A stretch of DNA of 64,000 bases from Rahnella sp. AA (GCF_002834385.1 NZ_PITQ01000004.1:429158-493157); one strand, 5' to 3'; positions 1 through 8,926 are shown, counted from the first letter of the stretch. Made by a program: numbers and translations. The notes: generated from the sequence alone by a model not told the origin.

Positions 1-1
1 G

Positions 2-199
2 CAGGGCTTTATTATTTTTGATGATTACGGCCATCGCTACCCTGAATTTTCGAAACAGATGGGCGAATGGTTTGAAGCCGGAAAAGTGAAGTTCCGTGAA
101 GATATCGTTGAAGGGCTGGAGCATGCACCGCAGGCGTTCTTTGGTCTGCTTGAGGGGAAAAACTTTGGCAAACTGGTCGTTCGTGTCGGGCAGGATTAA
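2..199 (+). CDS. NADP-dependent MDR-family oxidoreductase, C-terminal fragment
   Basis: Only the last 65 codons lie in the window; the gene begins upstream of base 1 and ends with TAA at 197-199. The frame reads QGFIIFDDY, then EFSKQMGEWFEAGKVKF and a tail GLLEGKNFGKLVVRVG. This is the C-terminal pattern of the zinc-independent medium-chain dehydrogenase/reductases of the CurA/YncB (leukotriene-B4-dehydrogenase-like) group, which reduce enone or quinone-type double bonds with NADPH. The DJ-1-type gene starts 27 bases downstream on the same strand, so the two may share a transcript. The substrate cannot be told from this fragment. Confidence 0.75.
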   Translation, partial: QGFIIFDDYGHRYPEFSKQMGEWFEAGKVKFREDIVEGLEHAPQAFFGLLEGKNFGKLVVRVGQD

Positions 200-226
200 C
201 ACCTGACTGCGTCCACAGGAGGTAAC

Positions 227-922
227 ATGAAATTACTGATTGTATTGACATCACACGATAAGCTCGGCAACACCGGCAAGAAAACCGGTTTCTGGCTGGA
301 AGAGTTCACCGCGCCCTACTATGAATTTCTGGATGCCGGCGTTGAAATAACGCTGGCTTCGCCACAAGGCGGGCAGCCGCCGCTGGATCCGAAAAGTGAT
401 GAGCCGGATGCACAGACTGAAACCACGGAGCGTTTTCGCGGCGATAAGGTGGCGCAGAAAGCACTGGCGAATACGGTGAAACTTGCCGAAGTGAATGCCA
501 GCGACTTCGACGCTATTTTCTATCCCGGCGGCCATGGCCCGCTGTGGGATCTGGCAGAAGATGCGCATTCGGTCGCGCTGATCCAGGCATTCTGGGCTGC
601 GGGCAAACCGGTTTCTGCGGTCTGCCATGCGCCAGGTGTTCTGCGTCACGTGCTGGTGGAAGACGGCACGCCGCTGGTGAAAGATAAGCGCGTGACCGGT
701 TTTAGTAACAGTGAGGAAGATGCCGTTGGCCTGACCGACATCGTGCCTTTCCTGGTAGAAGATGAACTGAAGAAAAACGGCGGCGATTACAGTAAGGCGG
801 CAGACTGGCGTCCGTACGTTGTCACCGATGGCAAACTGATTACAGGCCAGAACCCGGCATCGTCCAAAGCCGTCGCGCAGGCATTGCTGAAATTGTCCGG
901 CGGCGCAGATATCAGCAAGTGA
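227..922 (+). CDS. DJ-1/PfpI (type 1 glutamine amidotransferase-like) family protein
   Basis: This is a 231-residue soluble protein of the DJ-1/PfpI superfamily, size and motifs closest to Hsp31-like/YajL-type class I glutamine-amidotransferase-fold proteins (glyoxalase, deglycase or chaperone roles are reported in the family). The nucleophile elbow AVCHAP puts the candidate catalytic Cys at residue 133 followed by His134, and the preceding FYPGGHGPLWDL loop (about 98-109) is the oxyanion region. An AGGAGG Shine-Dalgarno at 217-222 fixes the ATG at 227. Its neighbour upstream is an NADPH enone-reductase tail, which would fit a shared electrophile-detoxification theme, but that is inference. 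The exact reaction is not determined. Confidence 0.85.
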   Translation: MKLLIVLTSHDKLGNTGKKTGFWLEEFTAPYYEFLDAGVEITLASPQGGQPPLDPKSDEPDAQTETTERFRGDKVAQKALANTVKLAEVNASDFDAIFYPGGHGPLWDLAEDAHSVALIQAFWAAGKPVSAVCHAPGVLRHVLVEDGTPLVKDKRVTGFSNSEEDAVGLTDIVPFLVEDELKKNGGDYSKAADWRPYVVTDGKLITGQNPASSKAVAQALLKLSGGADISK

Positions 923-997
923 TCTGACTACGCTTGCGGCAAAGCATCACTGGCAGTGATATACAGCTGATTCCTGTGGTATAACAGGCGCAGAATA

Positions 998-1028
998 GGT
1001 GGTCAGTTTTGCTGGCCACCGTTTTTTT
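998..1028 (+). terminator. Rho-independent terminator after the DJ-1-type gene
   Basis: Stem GGTGGTCAG (998-1006) pairs with CTGGCCACC (1012-1020) with one G-U pair, a 5-base loop, and then a run of seven T at 1022-1028. A second small palindrome, TGCGGC-ATTT-GCCGCA, follows at 1031-1046 in the leader of the next gene. Confidence 0.85.
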
Positions 1029-1092
1029 ATTGCGGCATTTGCCGCAACATTGAAAAAAAAGAATAACCTTCTTCATCAAGGAGTCTGTCACA

Positions 1093-2400
1093 GTGAAAAT
1101 TTCCACCCTGTCGCGCGCGTGCGCTATGTTGTCTGCCAGCCTGATCCTGGCGGCATGTAGCAGCAGCCACGAAGGCTTATCCAGCCAGGTTGCCCCAGGC
1201 ACCGCGTCACTGCCCGTATTATCTGCGGACGAAGCGGCCAACTTTACAGCGAAAAACTATCTGGCCTTTGGCGGCCCTTCTTTGCAGGTTCAGCAGCAGG
1301 GCTGGTTCCCTAAACTGGCAAGCACTGATGCCGCAAAATCCAGCTTCGTGGTTGGCCCGCAGTCAGGTACTGATGGCGCGGCTTACGCTAACGTACAGCA
1401 GGCAGTGAATGCCGCGCTGGCCGTCCGTAACCACGGCGAACGTATCTTCATTAAAATCCTGCCGGGCACTTACAACGGCGCGGTATACATCCCGGCTGGC
1501 GCACCACCGATCACACTGTTCGGCGCAGGCAACAGCGCGTCTGATGTCACCCTGACGCAAACCCTGGAAGCCTCTGCTACGCCAGCAGCTTACCGTTCAA
1601 CCGTCAGCCCTAACGGCCAGTTCCTGCCGGGCGATCGTGCATATTATATGTTCCAGAACTGCGCGACCCAGACGACTGAAACGATCGGCACGGGCTGCAC
1701 GGCAACCGTCTGGTCACAAAGTAATGGCCTGCAGTTGCAGAACCTGACGATCGGCAATTCTCTGCTCGATACCGTGGATGCGGGTGAGCACCCGGCGGTC
1801 GCATTACGCACCGACGGTGATAACGTCATTCTGGATAACGTGCGCCTGATTGGCCGCCAGAATACCTTCATGGTGAACACCGCCAATATCCACAACCAGA
1901 CAGATAACACCCGTTACAGTCGTGCTTATGTGCATAACAGCCTGATTGTCGGCGACGTGGATTACGTATTTGGCCGCGCGAATGCGGTATTCGACCACGT
2001 CGAATTCCACACAGTCAGCAGCCGTGGTGTGAAACAGGCGTCAATCTTCGCACCGAACACACCGGCGAATGCACCTTACGGCTTCCTGGTTATCGACAGT
2101 AACCTGACCGGTGACCGTGGTTTCGAACAAGCTGCAAAAGCGAAAATGGGCCGTTCATGGGATGAAGGCGCGGAAAACGGCTACGTTGCTGGCACAACGC
2201 CAAACAGCCAGCTCGTTATTCGTGACAGCCATTTCGACAATAGCTATGACCAGATGAATCCGTGGGGCGCTTCCGTCTTCTCAGGCCAGCCTTTCGCAGG
2301 TAATGTGCCGAAAGACCAGAAACAGTCGCGCAACCTTAACGATCTGAATTTCAATCGTCTGTGGCAGTACAACAACGTGCTGACTCAGCCAGCGAAATAA
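1093..2400 (+). CDS. ybhC: YbhC, outer-membrane lipoprotein of the pectinesterase/acyl-CoA thioesterase family
   Basis: This 435-residue protein has a lipoprotein signal peptide with lipobox LAAC, the lipidated Cys being residue 22, so it should be anchored in the outer membrane. The rest is a right-handed beta-helix of the pectin methylesterase family (CE8): a VDYVFGRANAVF segment matches the DFIFG region that carries a catalytic Asp, and MGRSWDEG matches the LGRPW motif. E. coli YbhC (427 aa) shares this layout and is annotated as a thioesterase-like or inactive pectinesterase relative. The start is a GTG at 1093, supported by AAGGAG at 1078-1083. Its position two genes from pgl and ybhA agrees with the E. 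coli neighbourhood. Confidence 0.9.
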   Translation: MKISTLSRACAMLSASLILAACSSSHEGLSSQVAPGTASLPVLSADEAANFTAKNYLAFGGPSLQVQQQGWFPKLASTDAAKSSFVVGPQSGTDGAAYANVQQAVNAALAVRNHGERIFIKILPGTYNGAVYIPAGAPPITLFGAGNSASDVTLTQTLEASATPAAYRSTVSPNGQFLPGDRAYYMFQNCATQTTETIGTGCTATVWSQSNGLQLQNLTIGNSLLDTVDAGEHPAVALRTDGDNVILDNVRLIGRQNTFMVNTANIHNQTDNTRYSRAYVHNSLIVGDVDYVFGRANAVFDHVEFHTVSSRGVKQASIFAPNTPANAPYGFLVIDSNLTGDRGFEQAAKAKMGRSWDEGAENGYVAGTTPNSQLVIRDSHFDNSYDQMNPWGASVFSGQPFAGNVPKDQKQSRNLNDLNFNRLWQYNNVLTQPAK

Positions 2401-2419
2401 TATCGTCCCAAGAAAGCAG

Positions 2420-2454
2420 AAAGCCGCCGGAAGCAACTCCGGCGGCTTTTTTTT
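2420..2454 (+). terminator. Rho-independent terminator of ybhC
   Basis: Perfect stem AAGCCGCCGGA / TCCGGCGGCTT with an AGCAAC loop and a T run at 2447-2454, placed 20 bases after the ybhC stop. It can also stop readthrough before the oppositely oriented chemoreceptor gene. Confidence 0.9.
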
Positions 2455-2481
2455 AGCGCAATTTCAGGCAACTTATCTTCT

Positions 2482-3984
2482 TTAGTGGGTGAGACGGAAC
2501 ACTGACACCGTCCGTTCCAGATTCACTGCCTGCTCGTCGAGTGAAGCCGCAGCGCTGGCTGACTGCTGCACCAGTGCCGAGTTTTGCTGCGTGACAGTAT
2601 CCATTTCTGCAACTGCCAGCGCTATCTGGCTGATCCCCCGGCTTTGCTCATCAGATGCAGAAGCAATTTCATGAATGATCTGCGTCACATGGCGAACAGA
2701 ACCGACGATCTCTTCCATCGTGTCACCCGCTCTGGCAACCAGCTGCGAGCCGTTATTGACGTTAATCACCGATTTATCGATAAGCCCTTCAATTTCTTTT
2801 GCAGCCTGCCCGCTGCGCTGCGCCAGACTCCGCACTTCGCTGGCAACCACGGCAAAACCACGGCCCTGCTCACCGGCCCGTGCCGCTTCAACAGCGGCAT
2901 TTAACGCCAGAATATTCGTCTGGAAAGCGATGCTGTTAATGACTGTCGTGATTTCCGAGATTTGTTTCGAGCTGACGGCAATTTCTTTCATGACCCCCAC
3001 GACATCGGTGACCAGCTTACCGCCCCTTGCCGCAGTAGTCGCAGCATCAGACGCCAGCTGGCTGGCCTGAGTCGCATTGTCGGCGTTTTGTTTCACTGTC
3101 GATGTCAGTTGTTCCATGCTCGCGGCGGTTTGCCCCAACGCGGCAGCCTGTTCTTCAGTTCTCGCTGACAAATCAATATTGCCTGCGGCAATCTCACTGG
3201 ACGCACGCGTCACTTGCGTCACGCCTTCACGAATATCACCAATAATGCCATGCAGGTTCTGGTTCATGGTTTCAATCGCGCGGCTCAGTTGACCGACTTC
3301 ATCAAAACTGTGGCTGGCAGCGTGAATGGAAAGATCACCGGCCGCAATGCGTTCTGCGGTTTGCAATGTGCGGCGTAACGGTAAGGTCAGCTGGCGGGTA
3401 ATTCGCCATGAAATCAAAATACTGACGATGACGGTAGCGACAATAATCGCAATCATCTGCCGGATAGTCTGACTGACTTCTTCATGCAAGTTCGTCATTT
3501 CATGATCCAGCAATGTGTTCGACGCCGAGGTCAGCGCCAGGCCTGCTTCTGCCAGCTGTGCTGTAATTTGTGCCGGATCACTGCCTGCAGGAGGATTGAG
3601 CGTTTGTTGCCAGCTTTCCCGGTAACGACGGATATTCTCCGGCATGGTTTCCACCAGACGCTGATCTTCAGTGTCCCACGAATAGGCTGCGACCTCGGCC
3701 TGCCGGGCTTCCAGTTTATCCAGCGCCTGACGGTTTTCTTCAACAAATTTGGGGTCTTTGGTCGCCATGTAGGAAAGTCGGGAAAATTTGGCACCACTCA
3801 GCAGGTCATTTACTGTTTTGAGCAACGTAGCTTTTTCTGCCCGCTGATTGATGCTGGTCAGATGATAAATACCGGACACAGCGATAAAGGATCCCAGCAG
3901 CAACACCAGTGCAAAGCTTGCACCGAGTTTGTTGGCGATTGTGGCGTGACGAACCCGGCCACCGATCCCTGAAAGTACATTCAT
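2482..3984 (-). CDS. Methyl-accepting chemotaxis protein (transmembrane chemoreceptor)
   Basis: This is a 500-residue transmembrane chemoreceptor that signals ligand binding to CheW/CheA. TM1 is about residues 20-41, followed by a periplasmic domain of about 135 residues consistent with a four-helix-bundle sensor, TM2 at about 176-193, a HAMP linker, and the cytoplasmic methyl-accepting coiled coil. The hairpin tip IAFQTNILALNAAVEAARAGE is the signature of the family. The C terminus ends VFRLTH, without the NWETF-type pentapeptide that tethers CheR/CheB in the major E. coli receptors, so it may depend on other receptors for adaptation. A sigma-28 promoter lies upstream. The ligand is unknown. 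Confidence 0.93.
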   Translation of the reverse strand: MNVLSGIGGRVRHATIANKLGASFALVLLLGSFIAVSGIYHLTSINQRAEKATLLKTVNDLLSGAKFSRLSYMATKDPKFVEENRQALDKLEARQAEVAAYSWDTEDQRLVETMPENIRRYRESWQQTLNPPAGSDPAQITAQLAEAGLALTSASNTLLDHEMTNLHEEVSQTIRQMIAIIVATVIVSILISWRITRQLTLPLRRTLQTAERIAAGDLSIHAASHSFDEVGQLSRAIETMNQNLHGIIGDIREGVTQVTRASSEIAAGNIDLSARTEEQAAALGQTAASMEQLTSTVKQNADNATQASQLASDAATTAARGGKLVTDVVGVMKEIAVSSKQISEITTVINSIAFQTNILALNAAVEAARAGEQGRGFAVVASEVRSLAQRSGQAAKEIEGLIDKSVINVNNGSQLVARAGDTMEEIVGSVRHVTQIIHEIASASDEQSRGISQIALAVAEMDTVTQQNSALVQQSASAAASLDEQAVNLERTVSVFRLTH

Positions 3985-4060
3985 TTTCTTCTCCCTGATG
4001 ACTAAAAGGACTTATTCCGCAGCGGCATAACCACCGAAGAATGAGTGAATAACGGGAGAG

Positions 4061-4087
4061 TTATCGACCAGCACGAGTCAACATTTA
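4061..4087 (-). promoter_or_regulatory. FliA (sigma-28) promoter of the chemoreceptor gene
   Basis: Read on the minus strand the sequence is TAAATGTT, an 11-base spacer, then GTCGATAA. The enterobacterial sigma-28 consensus is TAAAGTTT-N11-GCCGATAA, so 6 of 8 and 7 of 8 positions match with exact spacing. The -35 is at 4080-4087 and the -10 at 4061-4068, about 75 bases before the chemoreceptor start codon. Confidence 0.8.
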
Positions 4088-4134
4088 GAGGGAAGTTAAA
4101 ATATTTCTTAACAATGGCACAAAAGAGAGAGGGA

Positions 4135-4162
4135 ACAAAAAAGCCCCTGATTACAGGGGCTT
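4135..4162 (-). terminator. Rho-independent terminator of pgl
   Basis: AAGCCCCTG / CAGGGGCTT stem (4141-4149 and 4154-4162) with an ATTA loop. On the minus strand the stem is followed by TTTTTTG. It lies about 75 bases after the pgl stop codon. Confidence 0.85.
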
Positions 4163-4238
4163 GATCATTATTTCAATGCGGTATTATTGATCAATTCAAA
4201 ATAAAACATTAGCGAAAATAATCAATAAACCTGCGTAA

Positions 4239-5237
4239 TTAATGAATATCCAGAATGCTTACCCACATCGGGCCTTTGCCCACGGTGTAGGTTTTCAGCG
4301 TGGTCAGATGGCCGTTCTGCTGATCAATTTTCGCTACTTCAATAGCATCCGATTTTTGGCCGGCGGTGATCACATACTGGCCGGAGTGATCGATATTGAA
4401 ACCACGAGGCTGAGCCTGAGTAGCATGATGCCCGACCAGCTCCAGCACGCTGCCGTCTGCAGATACGCGCAGCACAGAAATCAGGCTGGCAGTGCGGTCA
4501 GAGGCGTAGAGGAATTTCCCATCCGGCGTAATGTGTAAATCTGCCGCCCAGCAGGTACCCGCGAAATCAGCAGGCAGAATACCCAGCGTCTGCACCTGAC
4601 GGTATTCGCCGGTACTGACGTCTTTCTGGTACACATCCACACTGCTGTTAAGCTCATTTACACAGTAGGCAAAATGATGATTCGGGTGGAATGCCATATG
4701 ACGCGGGCCTGCGCCGGCAGCTGTTTTCAGCTCTGACCCGGCATGCGGCGTCGCTTCCCCCTTCGCACTGAAATCAAACTGGCGGATACGGTCTTCTTTC
4801 AGCGCCGGGATCATCAGCAGCTGGTTGGTCGGGTCGATATTGGCAGAATGCGGTGCCTGTATGTTTTCCAGGACCTGCACAGGTGCCAGCGCGTGACCTT
4901 TTTCATCCAGCGGATGGATACTGACGTTGTTAAAACTGTAAGACGCTGAGAAAACAAAACGCCCCTGAAGGTCAATGCCCAGATGTGTCGGGCTGCCCGG
5001 CAAAGGAGCCATCGCCGCTTCTTCCAGCTTCCCTTCACTATCAATGCGGTAAGTCAGCACGCCAAACTCCGGACGCACACCGACATACAGGCGATGACCG
5101 TCCGGATGGATGACCATCGGCTGGACCTGTCCGGGGACTTCCACTGTTTGCAGCAGGCTCAGGTCACCCGTGTCCGCCAGACGAAAAACGTGAATTTGCT
5201 GGCTCTCAGGGCTGGCAACGTAGACAACTTGCTTCAT
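4239..5237 (-). CDS. pgl: 6-phosphogluconolactonase (YbhE/Pgl type)
   Basis: This 332-residue cytosolic enzyme hydrolyses 6-phosphogluconolactone to 6-phosphogluconate in the oxidative pentose phosphate pathway. Length is almost the same as E. coli Pgl (331 aa), and the start [17 protein letters not shown] plus repeated blade motifs (for example [20 protein letters not shown]) show the seven-bladed beta-propeller of this lactonase family, which is unrelated to the DevB-type enzyme. It is transcribed alone, divergently from ybhA, and ends in its own terminator. The ybhA-pgl arrangement is the same as in E. coli. Confidence 0.95.
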   Translation of the reverse strand: MKQVVYVASPESQQIHVFRLADTGDLSLLQTVEVPGQVQPMVIHPDGHRLYVGVRPEFGVLTYRIDSEGKLEEAAMAPLPGSPTHLGIDLQGRFVFSASYSFNNVSIHPLDEKGHALAPVQVLENIQAPHSANIDPTNQLLMIPALKEDRIRQFDFSAKGEATPHAGSELKTAAGAGPRHMAFHPNHHFAYCVNELNSSVDVYQKDVSTGEYRQVQTLGILPADFAGTCWAADLHITPDGKFLYASDRTASLISVLRVSADGSVLELVGHHATQAQPRGFNIDHSGQYVITAGQKSDAIEVAKIDQQNGHLTTLKTYTVGKGPMWVSILDIH

Positions 5238-5398
5238 GACATCTCCTTATTAAAACTGAATGAGTCGTTATGTTTTTAAAAGCGTAGCTCAGATTAACAT
5301 GATAACCCAGCGGGCTAGCAGTACCGGATACAGAGTTTAATTAGCAGGCTTAACACGGTAACATGGCGATAATTTCTTCACTTTACGATGGACTGCCC

Positions 5399-6220
5399 AT
5401 GACTTATCGCATTATTGCGCTCGATCTCGACGGTACTCTGCTCGACCGTCAAAAACGTATCCTCCCTGAATCTCTCGCCGCGTTAGCCGATGCCCGCGCT
5501 CAGGGAATCAAAATAGTGGTCGTCACAGGCCGTCATCATGTGGCCATCCACCCGTTTTATCAGGCATTACAGCTCGATACACCGGCTATCTGCTGCAATG
5601 GCACTTATTTGTATGATTATCAGGCACGTAAGGTGATGACCTCTGACCCGCTCGACAGCGTGAAAGCGAAGAAAGTGATCGATTTGCTGGATTATCACGG
5701 TATTCACGGCCTGCTGTATGTCGATGATGCCATGCTGTATCAGCAGCCCAGCGGTCACGTCACCCGTTCTATTGCCTGGGGTCAGAGCCTGCCGGAACAT
5801 CAGCGCCCAAATATCGTCCAGGTGAACAGCCTGCGTGAAGCCGCTGACGAGGCGCAATCCATCTGGAAATTCGCCACCTCACATCAGGATCTCGACGCCC
5901 TGCACACCTTCGCTGCACAGGTTGAAAACGATCTCGGTCTGGCCTGCGAATGGTCATGGCATGACCAGGTTGACGTTGCCAAAGGGGGGAATAGCAAAGG
6001 GCGTCGTCTGCAGGAATGGGTGGAATCCCAGGGTATGAGCATGCAGGATGTTGTGGCTTTCGGGGATAACTATAATGACCTGAGTATGCTGGAAAACGTC
6101 GGGCTGGGCGTGGCGATGGGCAATGCGGCCGACGCTATCAAAGAACGTGCGGCGCTGGTCATTGGCGACAATGAAACACCGGGAATTGCAGACGTTATTC
6201 GCAGCAAAGTTCTGAACTGA
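5399..6220 (+). CDS. ybhA: HAD-superfamily Cof-type phosphatase YbhA
   Basis: This is a 273-residue HAD hydrolase of the Cof (IIB) subfamily. Motif I is DLDGTL with the nucleophile Asp9 and acid/base Asp11; TGRHH carries motif II; GDNYNDLSML is motif IV with the Mg-binding aspartates. E. coli YbhA (272 aa) is a sugar-phosphate phosphatase active on pyridoxal phosphate and fructose-1,6-bisphosphate in vitro. I chose the ATG at 5399 (protein MTYRIIALDLDG) because it aligns with the E. coli start; an in-frame ATG at 5363 would add 12 residues but has no clear ribosome-binding site. Divergent from pgl. Confidence 0.92.
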   Translation: MTYRIIALDLDGTLLDRQKRILPESLAALADARAQGIKIVVVTGRHHVAIHPFYQALQLDTPAICCNGTYLYDYQARKVMTSDPLDSVKAKKVIDLLDYHGIHGLLYVDDAMLYQQPSGHVTRSIAWGQSLPEHQRPNIVQVNSLREAADEAQSIWKFATSHQDLDALHTFAAQVENDLGLACEWSWHDQVDVAKGGNSKGRRLQEWVESQGMSMQDVVAFGDNYNDLSMLENVGLGVAMGNAADAIKERAALVIGDNETPGIADVIRSKVLN

Positions 6221-6233
6221 CCTTCCGCGGCAT

Positions 6234-6262
6234 ACGCCTTCCTTTATCAGGATGGAAGGCGT
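6234..6262. terminator. Inverted repeat after ybhA, possible weak terminator
   Basis: ACGCCTTCC (6234-6242) pairs with GGAAGGCGT (6254-6262) around an 11-base loop, 14 bases after the ybhA stop. There is no T run on the plus strand, so termination is uncertain. Confidence 0.45.
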
Positions 6263-6288
6263 TATACATCAATCGCCTCAGCGAGTTT

Positions 6289-6555
6289 TCATTCTGTTTT
6301 TTTCTTTTTCTGTCTTATGGTCCGTAAAATCAACTGACGATTTTCGTCAAAATATCGGCTGGGCCAGATCGCCGAAGGATGCAAACCCAGTGCACTGGCA
6401 ATGATCATTTCGCCTTTAGCCCACGGGCGTGCCAGCGCATTTGCCAGCGTTGACGACCCCAGACCTGCTTCACGGGATACGGCTGCCAGCGTCGTCTTTC
6501 TCTTGCGCAGCCCGGCAATGATATCCGCCGGATGCCAGTCAGTTTCCTTTTTCAT
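6289..6555 (-). CDS. Ner/Nlp (SfsB)-type small HTH DNA-binding protein
   Basis: This is an 88-residue protein with the start MKKETDWHPADIIAGLRKR and the helix-turn-helix TLAAVSREAGLGSSTLANAL, then WAKGEMIIASALGLHPSAIWPSRY. This is the pattern of the Ner family of Mu-like phage repressors and their chromosomal relatives Nlp/SfsB. The Lys-rich tail ends KKKKTE. I chose the second in-frame ATG (6555) because AAGGAAGG sits just before it; an ATG seven codons upstream lacks this. It is divergent from a second small regulator, with a dyad between them. E. coli has neither gene at this site. Its targets are unknown. Confidence 0.8.
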   Translation of the reverse strand: MKKETDWHPADIIAGLRKRKTTLAAVSREAGLGSSTLANALARPWAKGEMIIASALGLHPSAIWPSRYFDENRQLILRTIRQKKKKTE

Positions 6556-6627
6556 TATCCTTCCTTTGGTGTGCATAAAGTTGAACTACACTTTCCTTTT
6601 ACGATGTCCAGTAACTCTAAACAACAA

Positions 6628-6652
6628 TTATGTTAAGTGATGCTAAACATAA
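6628..6652. promoter_or_regulatory. Candidate operator dyad between the two HTH regulators
   Basis: TTATGTT (6628-6634) and AACATAA (6646-6652) form a perfect inverted repeat with an 11-base centre. It lies 73 bases before the start of the Ner-like gene and 30 bases before the XRE-type gene, where one or both proteins could control the divergent promoters. There is no direct evidence of binding. Confidence 0.45.
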
Positions 6653-6681
6653 CGTCAATACTGTTTTCATGGTTATTGAAG

Positions 6682-6945
6682 ATGATCCCATATCGACTGA
6701 AATATGCACGAACCAAAGCTAAACTGACACAGGAAAAACTGGGAGTTCTGGCTGGAATTGACGAGAGCACCGCGCGTTCACGCGTCTCGCAATATGAAAG
6801 CGGCACATACAGCCCGAACTTCGACACCATGTGCCATTTCGCCCGCGTACTGAATGTGCCGGAATGCTATTTCTACATCATTGATGACGAGTTTGCAGAA
6901 CAGGTACTGGCACTTTACGAAGCCTTCAAAACGCCTAAAGATTAG
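6682..6945 (+). CDS. XRE-family helix-turn-helix transcriptional regulator
   Basis: This is an 87-residue single-domain regulator. [20 protein letters not shown], then [24 protein letters not shown], is the Cro/CI-type HTH with the recognition helix and the typical QYESG turn, followed by a short acidic C-terminal helix. The ATG at 6682 gives the family's normal N terminus; a longer frame from a GTG at 6637 encodes a hydrophobic extension without a good ribosome-binding site and is less likely. Its stop codon overlaps the modC stop in a convergent arrangement. Together with the Ner-like gene it forms an inserted regulator pair of phage-like appearance. Targets unknown. Confidence 0.8.
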   Translation: MIPYRLKYARTKAKLTQEKLGVLAGIDESTARSRVSQYESGTYSPNFDTMCHFARVLNVPECYFYIIDDEFAEQVLALYEAFKTPKD

Positions 6946-8003
6946 CGGTTTACAGAGACACTTTTGATCTGCGCATACAACCATTGCCCGGCGCGAACCA
7001 TCAGTTCATCGCGTGCCCAGGGCGTGATACGCGCCCAGATAATGTGATCCGCCATCGCCAGCTTCACCTCTACCTGATTACCGACATCCAGACATTCCAG
7101 CACTTTGGCGGGTAAAATGTTGCGAATGCTGCTGTTATTGGCGGTCGGTTGCAGAACCAGCGAAACGTCGGTGGAATTCACGCGGATGCGCAGCGCTGTG
7201 CCGGGTGCTTCATCCACTTTACTGATCCACAAACGTTGATCGCCAATGGCCAGCGCGGTCATTTCATAACGTGGATGGTGTTCCAGTACGCTGACATTCA
7301 GCACGCTGCTTTGTTCTTCTTTAGGCAGCCACGGACGCATGACGTTGCTCGCCCACACTTCCTCCAGCGCGCCCATCGCCAGCACTTTCCCCGCATCCAG
7401 CACCAGCACTTTTTCCGCCAGACGCAGAATCTCATCCAGGCTGTGCGTCACATACAAAATCGGAATGCTGACTTCCTGCGCCAGACGCTCCAGATACGGC
7501 ATTAACTCGCGTTTACGCGGAATATCCAGCGCGGCCAGCGGTTCATCCATCAGTAAAATTTCAGGCGCAGTCAGCAGCGCACGGCCAATCGCCACGCGCT
7601 GTTTTTCGCCACCCGATAACGTGAGCGGGAAACGATCAAGCAAAGGCCCGATCCCCAGCAGACGAACAATAGCGTCGAACTGACCACGCATCGCCGGGGC
7701 CATGCCATATTGCAAATTACCTTTTACCCGATAATGCGGAAACAGGCGGGCATCCTGAAACACATAGCCGACACGGCGCTTTTCCGGTGGCAGAAATATA
7801 TTATTTTGGGTGTCTGATAAGATACGTCCATTTAGCGTAATGCGGCCAGAGTCCGGTTTCGTCAGCCCACCAATCGCGTTAATCAGTGACGTTTTTCCTG
7901 CACCAGACAGACCAAAGATTGCCGTGATCCCCTGCGCAGGTAATGTCTGCGCCACCTCTAAATCGAGAGTCCCCAGTTTTTGACTGAAATCGAGTTCAAG
8001 CAT
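6942..8003 (-). CDS. modC: Molybdate ABC transporter ATP-binding protein ModC
   Basis: This 353-residue ATPase powers molybdate import with ModA and ModB. Walker A is GLSGAGKT (31-38), the ABC signature LSGGEKQR (129-136) and Walker B LLMDEP (150-155). The C-terminal part from about residue 285 is the Mop/TOBE domain typical of ModC, which binds oxyanion and regulates the pump. The start follows the modB stop with one base between, so translation is probably coupled. The gene ends in a 3-base convergent overlap with the XRE regulator, leaving no room for an intergenic terminator. Confidence 0.97.
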   Translation of the reverse strand: MLELDFSQKLGTLDLEVAQTLPAQGITAIFGLSGAGKTSLINAIGGLTKPDSGRITLNGRILSDTQNNIFLPPEKRRVGYVFQDARLFPHYRVKGNLQYGMAPAMRGQFDAIVRLLGIGPLLDRFPLTLSGGEKQRVAIGRALLTAPEILLMDEPLAALDIPRKRELMPYLERLAQEVSIPILYVTHSLDEILRLAEKVLVLDAGKVLAMGALEEVWASNVMRPWLPKEEQSSVLNVSVLEHHPRYEMTALAIGDQRLWISKVDEAPGTALRIRVNSTDVSLVLQPTANNSSIRNILPAKVLECLDVGNQVEVKLAMADHIIWARITPWARDELMVRAGQWLYAQIKSVSVNR

Positions 8004-8004
8004 T

Positions 8005-8694
8005 TCAGCCTCCCAGCCGGATACGGCTGCGTTTCGCCAGCCAGTCAGAAATCAATAACGCTGCCAGAGACAGCAAAATAGCCAGCACGCAAAGCCGTGC
8101 TGCGGCACCTTCTGCGCCCGGAGTTTCAATCAGGGTATACATCGCCAGCGGGATGGTGCGGGTTTCGCCCGGAATGTTCGACACAAAAGTAATCGTTGCG
8201 CCAAACTCGCCCAGAGAGCGGGCAAACGACAGCACGATACCGACAATCACACCCGGAACCGACAGCGGTAAGGTGATCGTAAAAAAGACCCGCCACGGCG
8301 AAGCGCCCAGCGTACGGGCAGCGAGTTCAAGTTTGGGATCAACGGTCTCCAGCGACTGGCGTATCGCCCTCACCATCAGCGGGAATGCCACAACGGCAGA
8401 CGCCAGCACGGCACCGTGCCAGCTAAAACTGAAACTGAAGCCGAACCAGTTATAGAGCCACTGCCCGACAACGCCGCGTCGCCCCATGACCACCAGCAGC
8501 AAATAGCCTATCACCACTGGCGGCAGCACCAGAGGTAAATGGATAATGCTGTCAAGCAGGGATTTGCCGGGAAAACGGCAGCGGACCAGGATCCACGCCA
8601 TCAGAATACCAAGCGGCAGACTGCAAACTACGGCCAGGCTCGATACTTTCAGACTAAGAAATACCGCCTGCCACTCATATTCACTCAACATCAT
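8005..8694 (-). CDS. modB: Molybdate ABC transporter permease ModB
   Basis: This 229-residue inner-membrane permease has five or six hydrophobic helices. The cytoplasmic coupling loop with the EAA-type motif, about [20 protein letters not shown], contacts ModC. The length equals that of E. coli ModB (229 aa). It is second in the modABC operon, but the space to modA is unusually long (232 bases) and contains a hairpin near the modA end. The downstream modC start is coupled. Confidence 0.97.
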   Translation of the reverse strand: MMLSEYEWQAVFLSLKVSSLAVVCSLPLGILMAWILVRCRFPGKSLLDSIIHLPLVLPPVVIGYLLLVVMGRRGVVGQWLYNWFGFSFSFSWHGAVLASAVVAFPLMVRAIRQSLETVDPKLELAARTLGASPWRVFFTITLPLSVPGVIVGIVLSFARSLGEFGATITFVSNIPGETRTIPLAMYTLIETPGAEGAAARLCVLAILLSLAALLISDWLAKRSRIRLGG

Positions 8695-8880
8695 GTCGGC
8701 TCGTTAATCCTGAAGTAAATGTGCAGCTAAAGATAAAATATCGGCAAAAAAGGTAAAGCCTTTAATCAGCAGCGAGGAGCGCCCCGAGATTGGGTATTCA
8801 GAGCATTTTGCATGTGGCACCAGCGATATCACGAAAGTGATCAGCGCTTTAGTATGACATCACAACGTGGGGCAAATATG

Positions 8881-8904
8881 AAGCCATCCCCGGAGGGATG
8901 GCTT
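8881..8904 (-). terminator. Stem-loop in the modA-modB intergenic space (attenuator or mRNA stabiliser)
   Basis: AAGCCATCCC (8881-8890) pairs with GGGATGGCTT (8895-8904) around a CGGA loop, 23 bases downstream of the modA stop on the minus strand. The following bases read CATATTTG, a poor U run. It probably attenuates or processes the message, giving more ModA than ModBC, rather than stopping transcription completely. Confidence 0.55.
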
Positions 8905-8926
8905 TGAGATTTCGGCGATAAACGGA

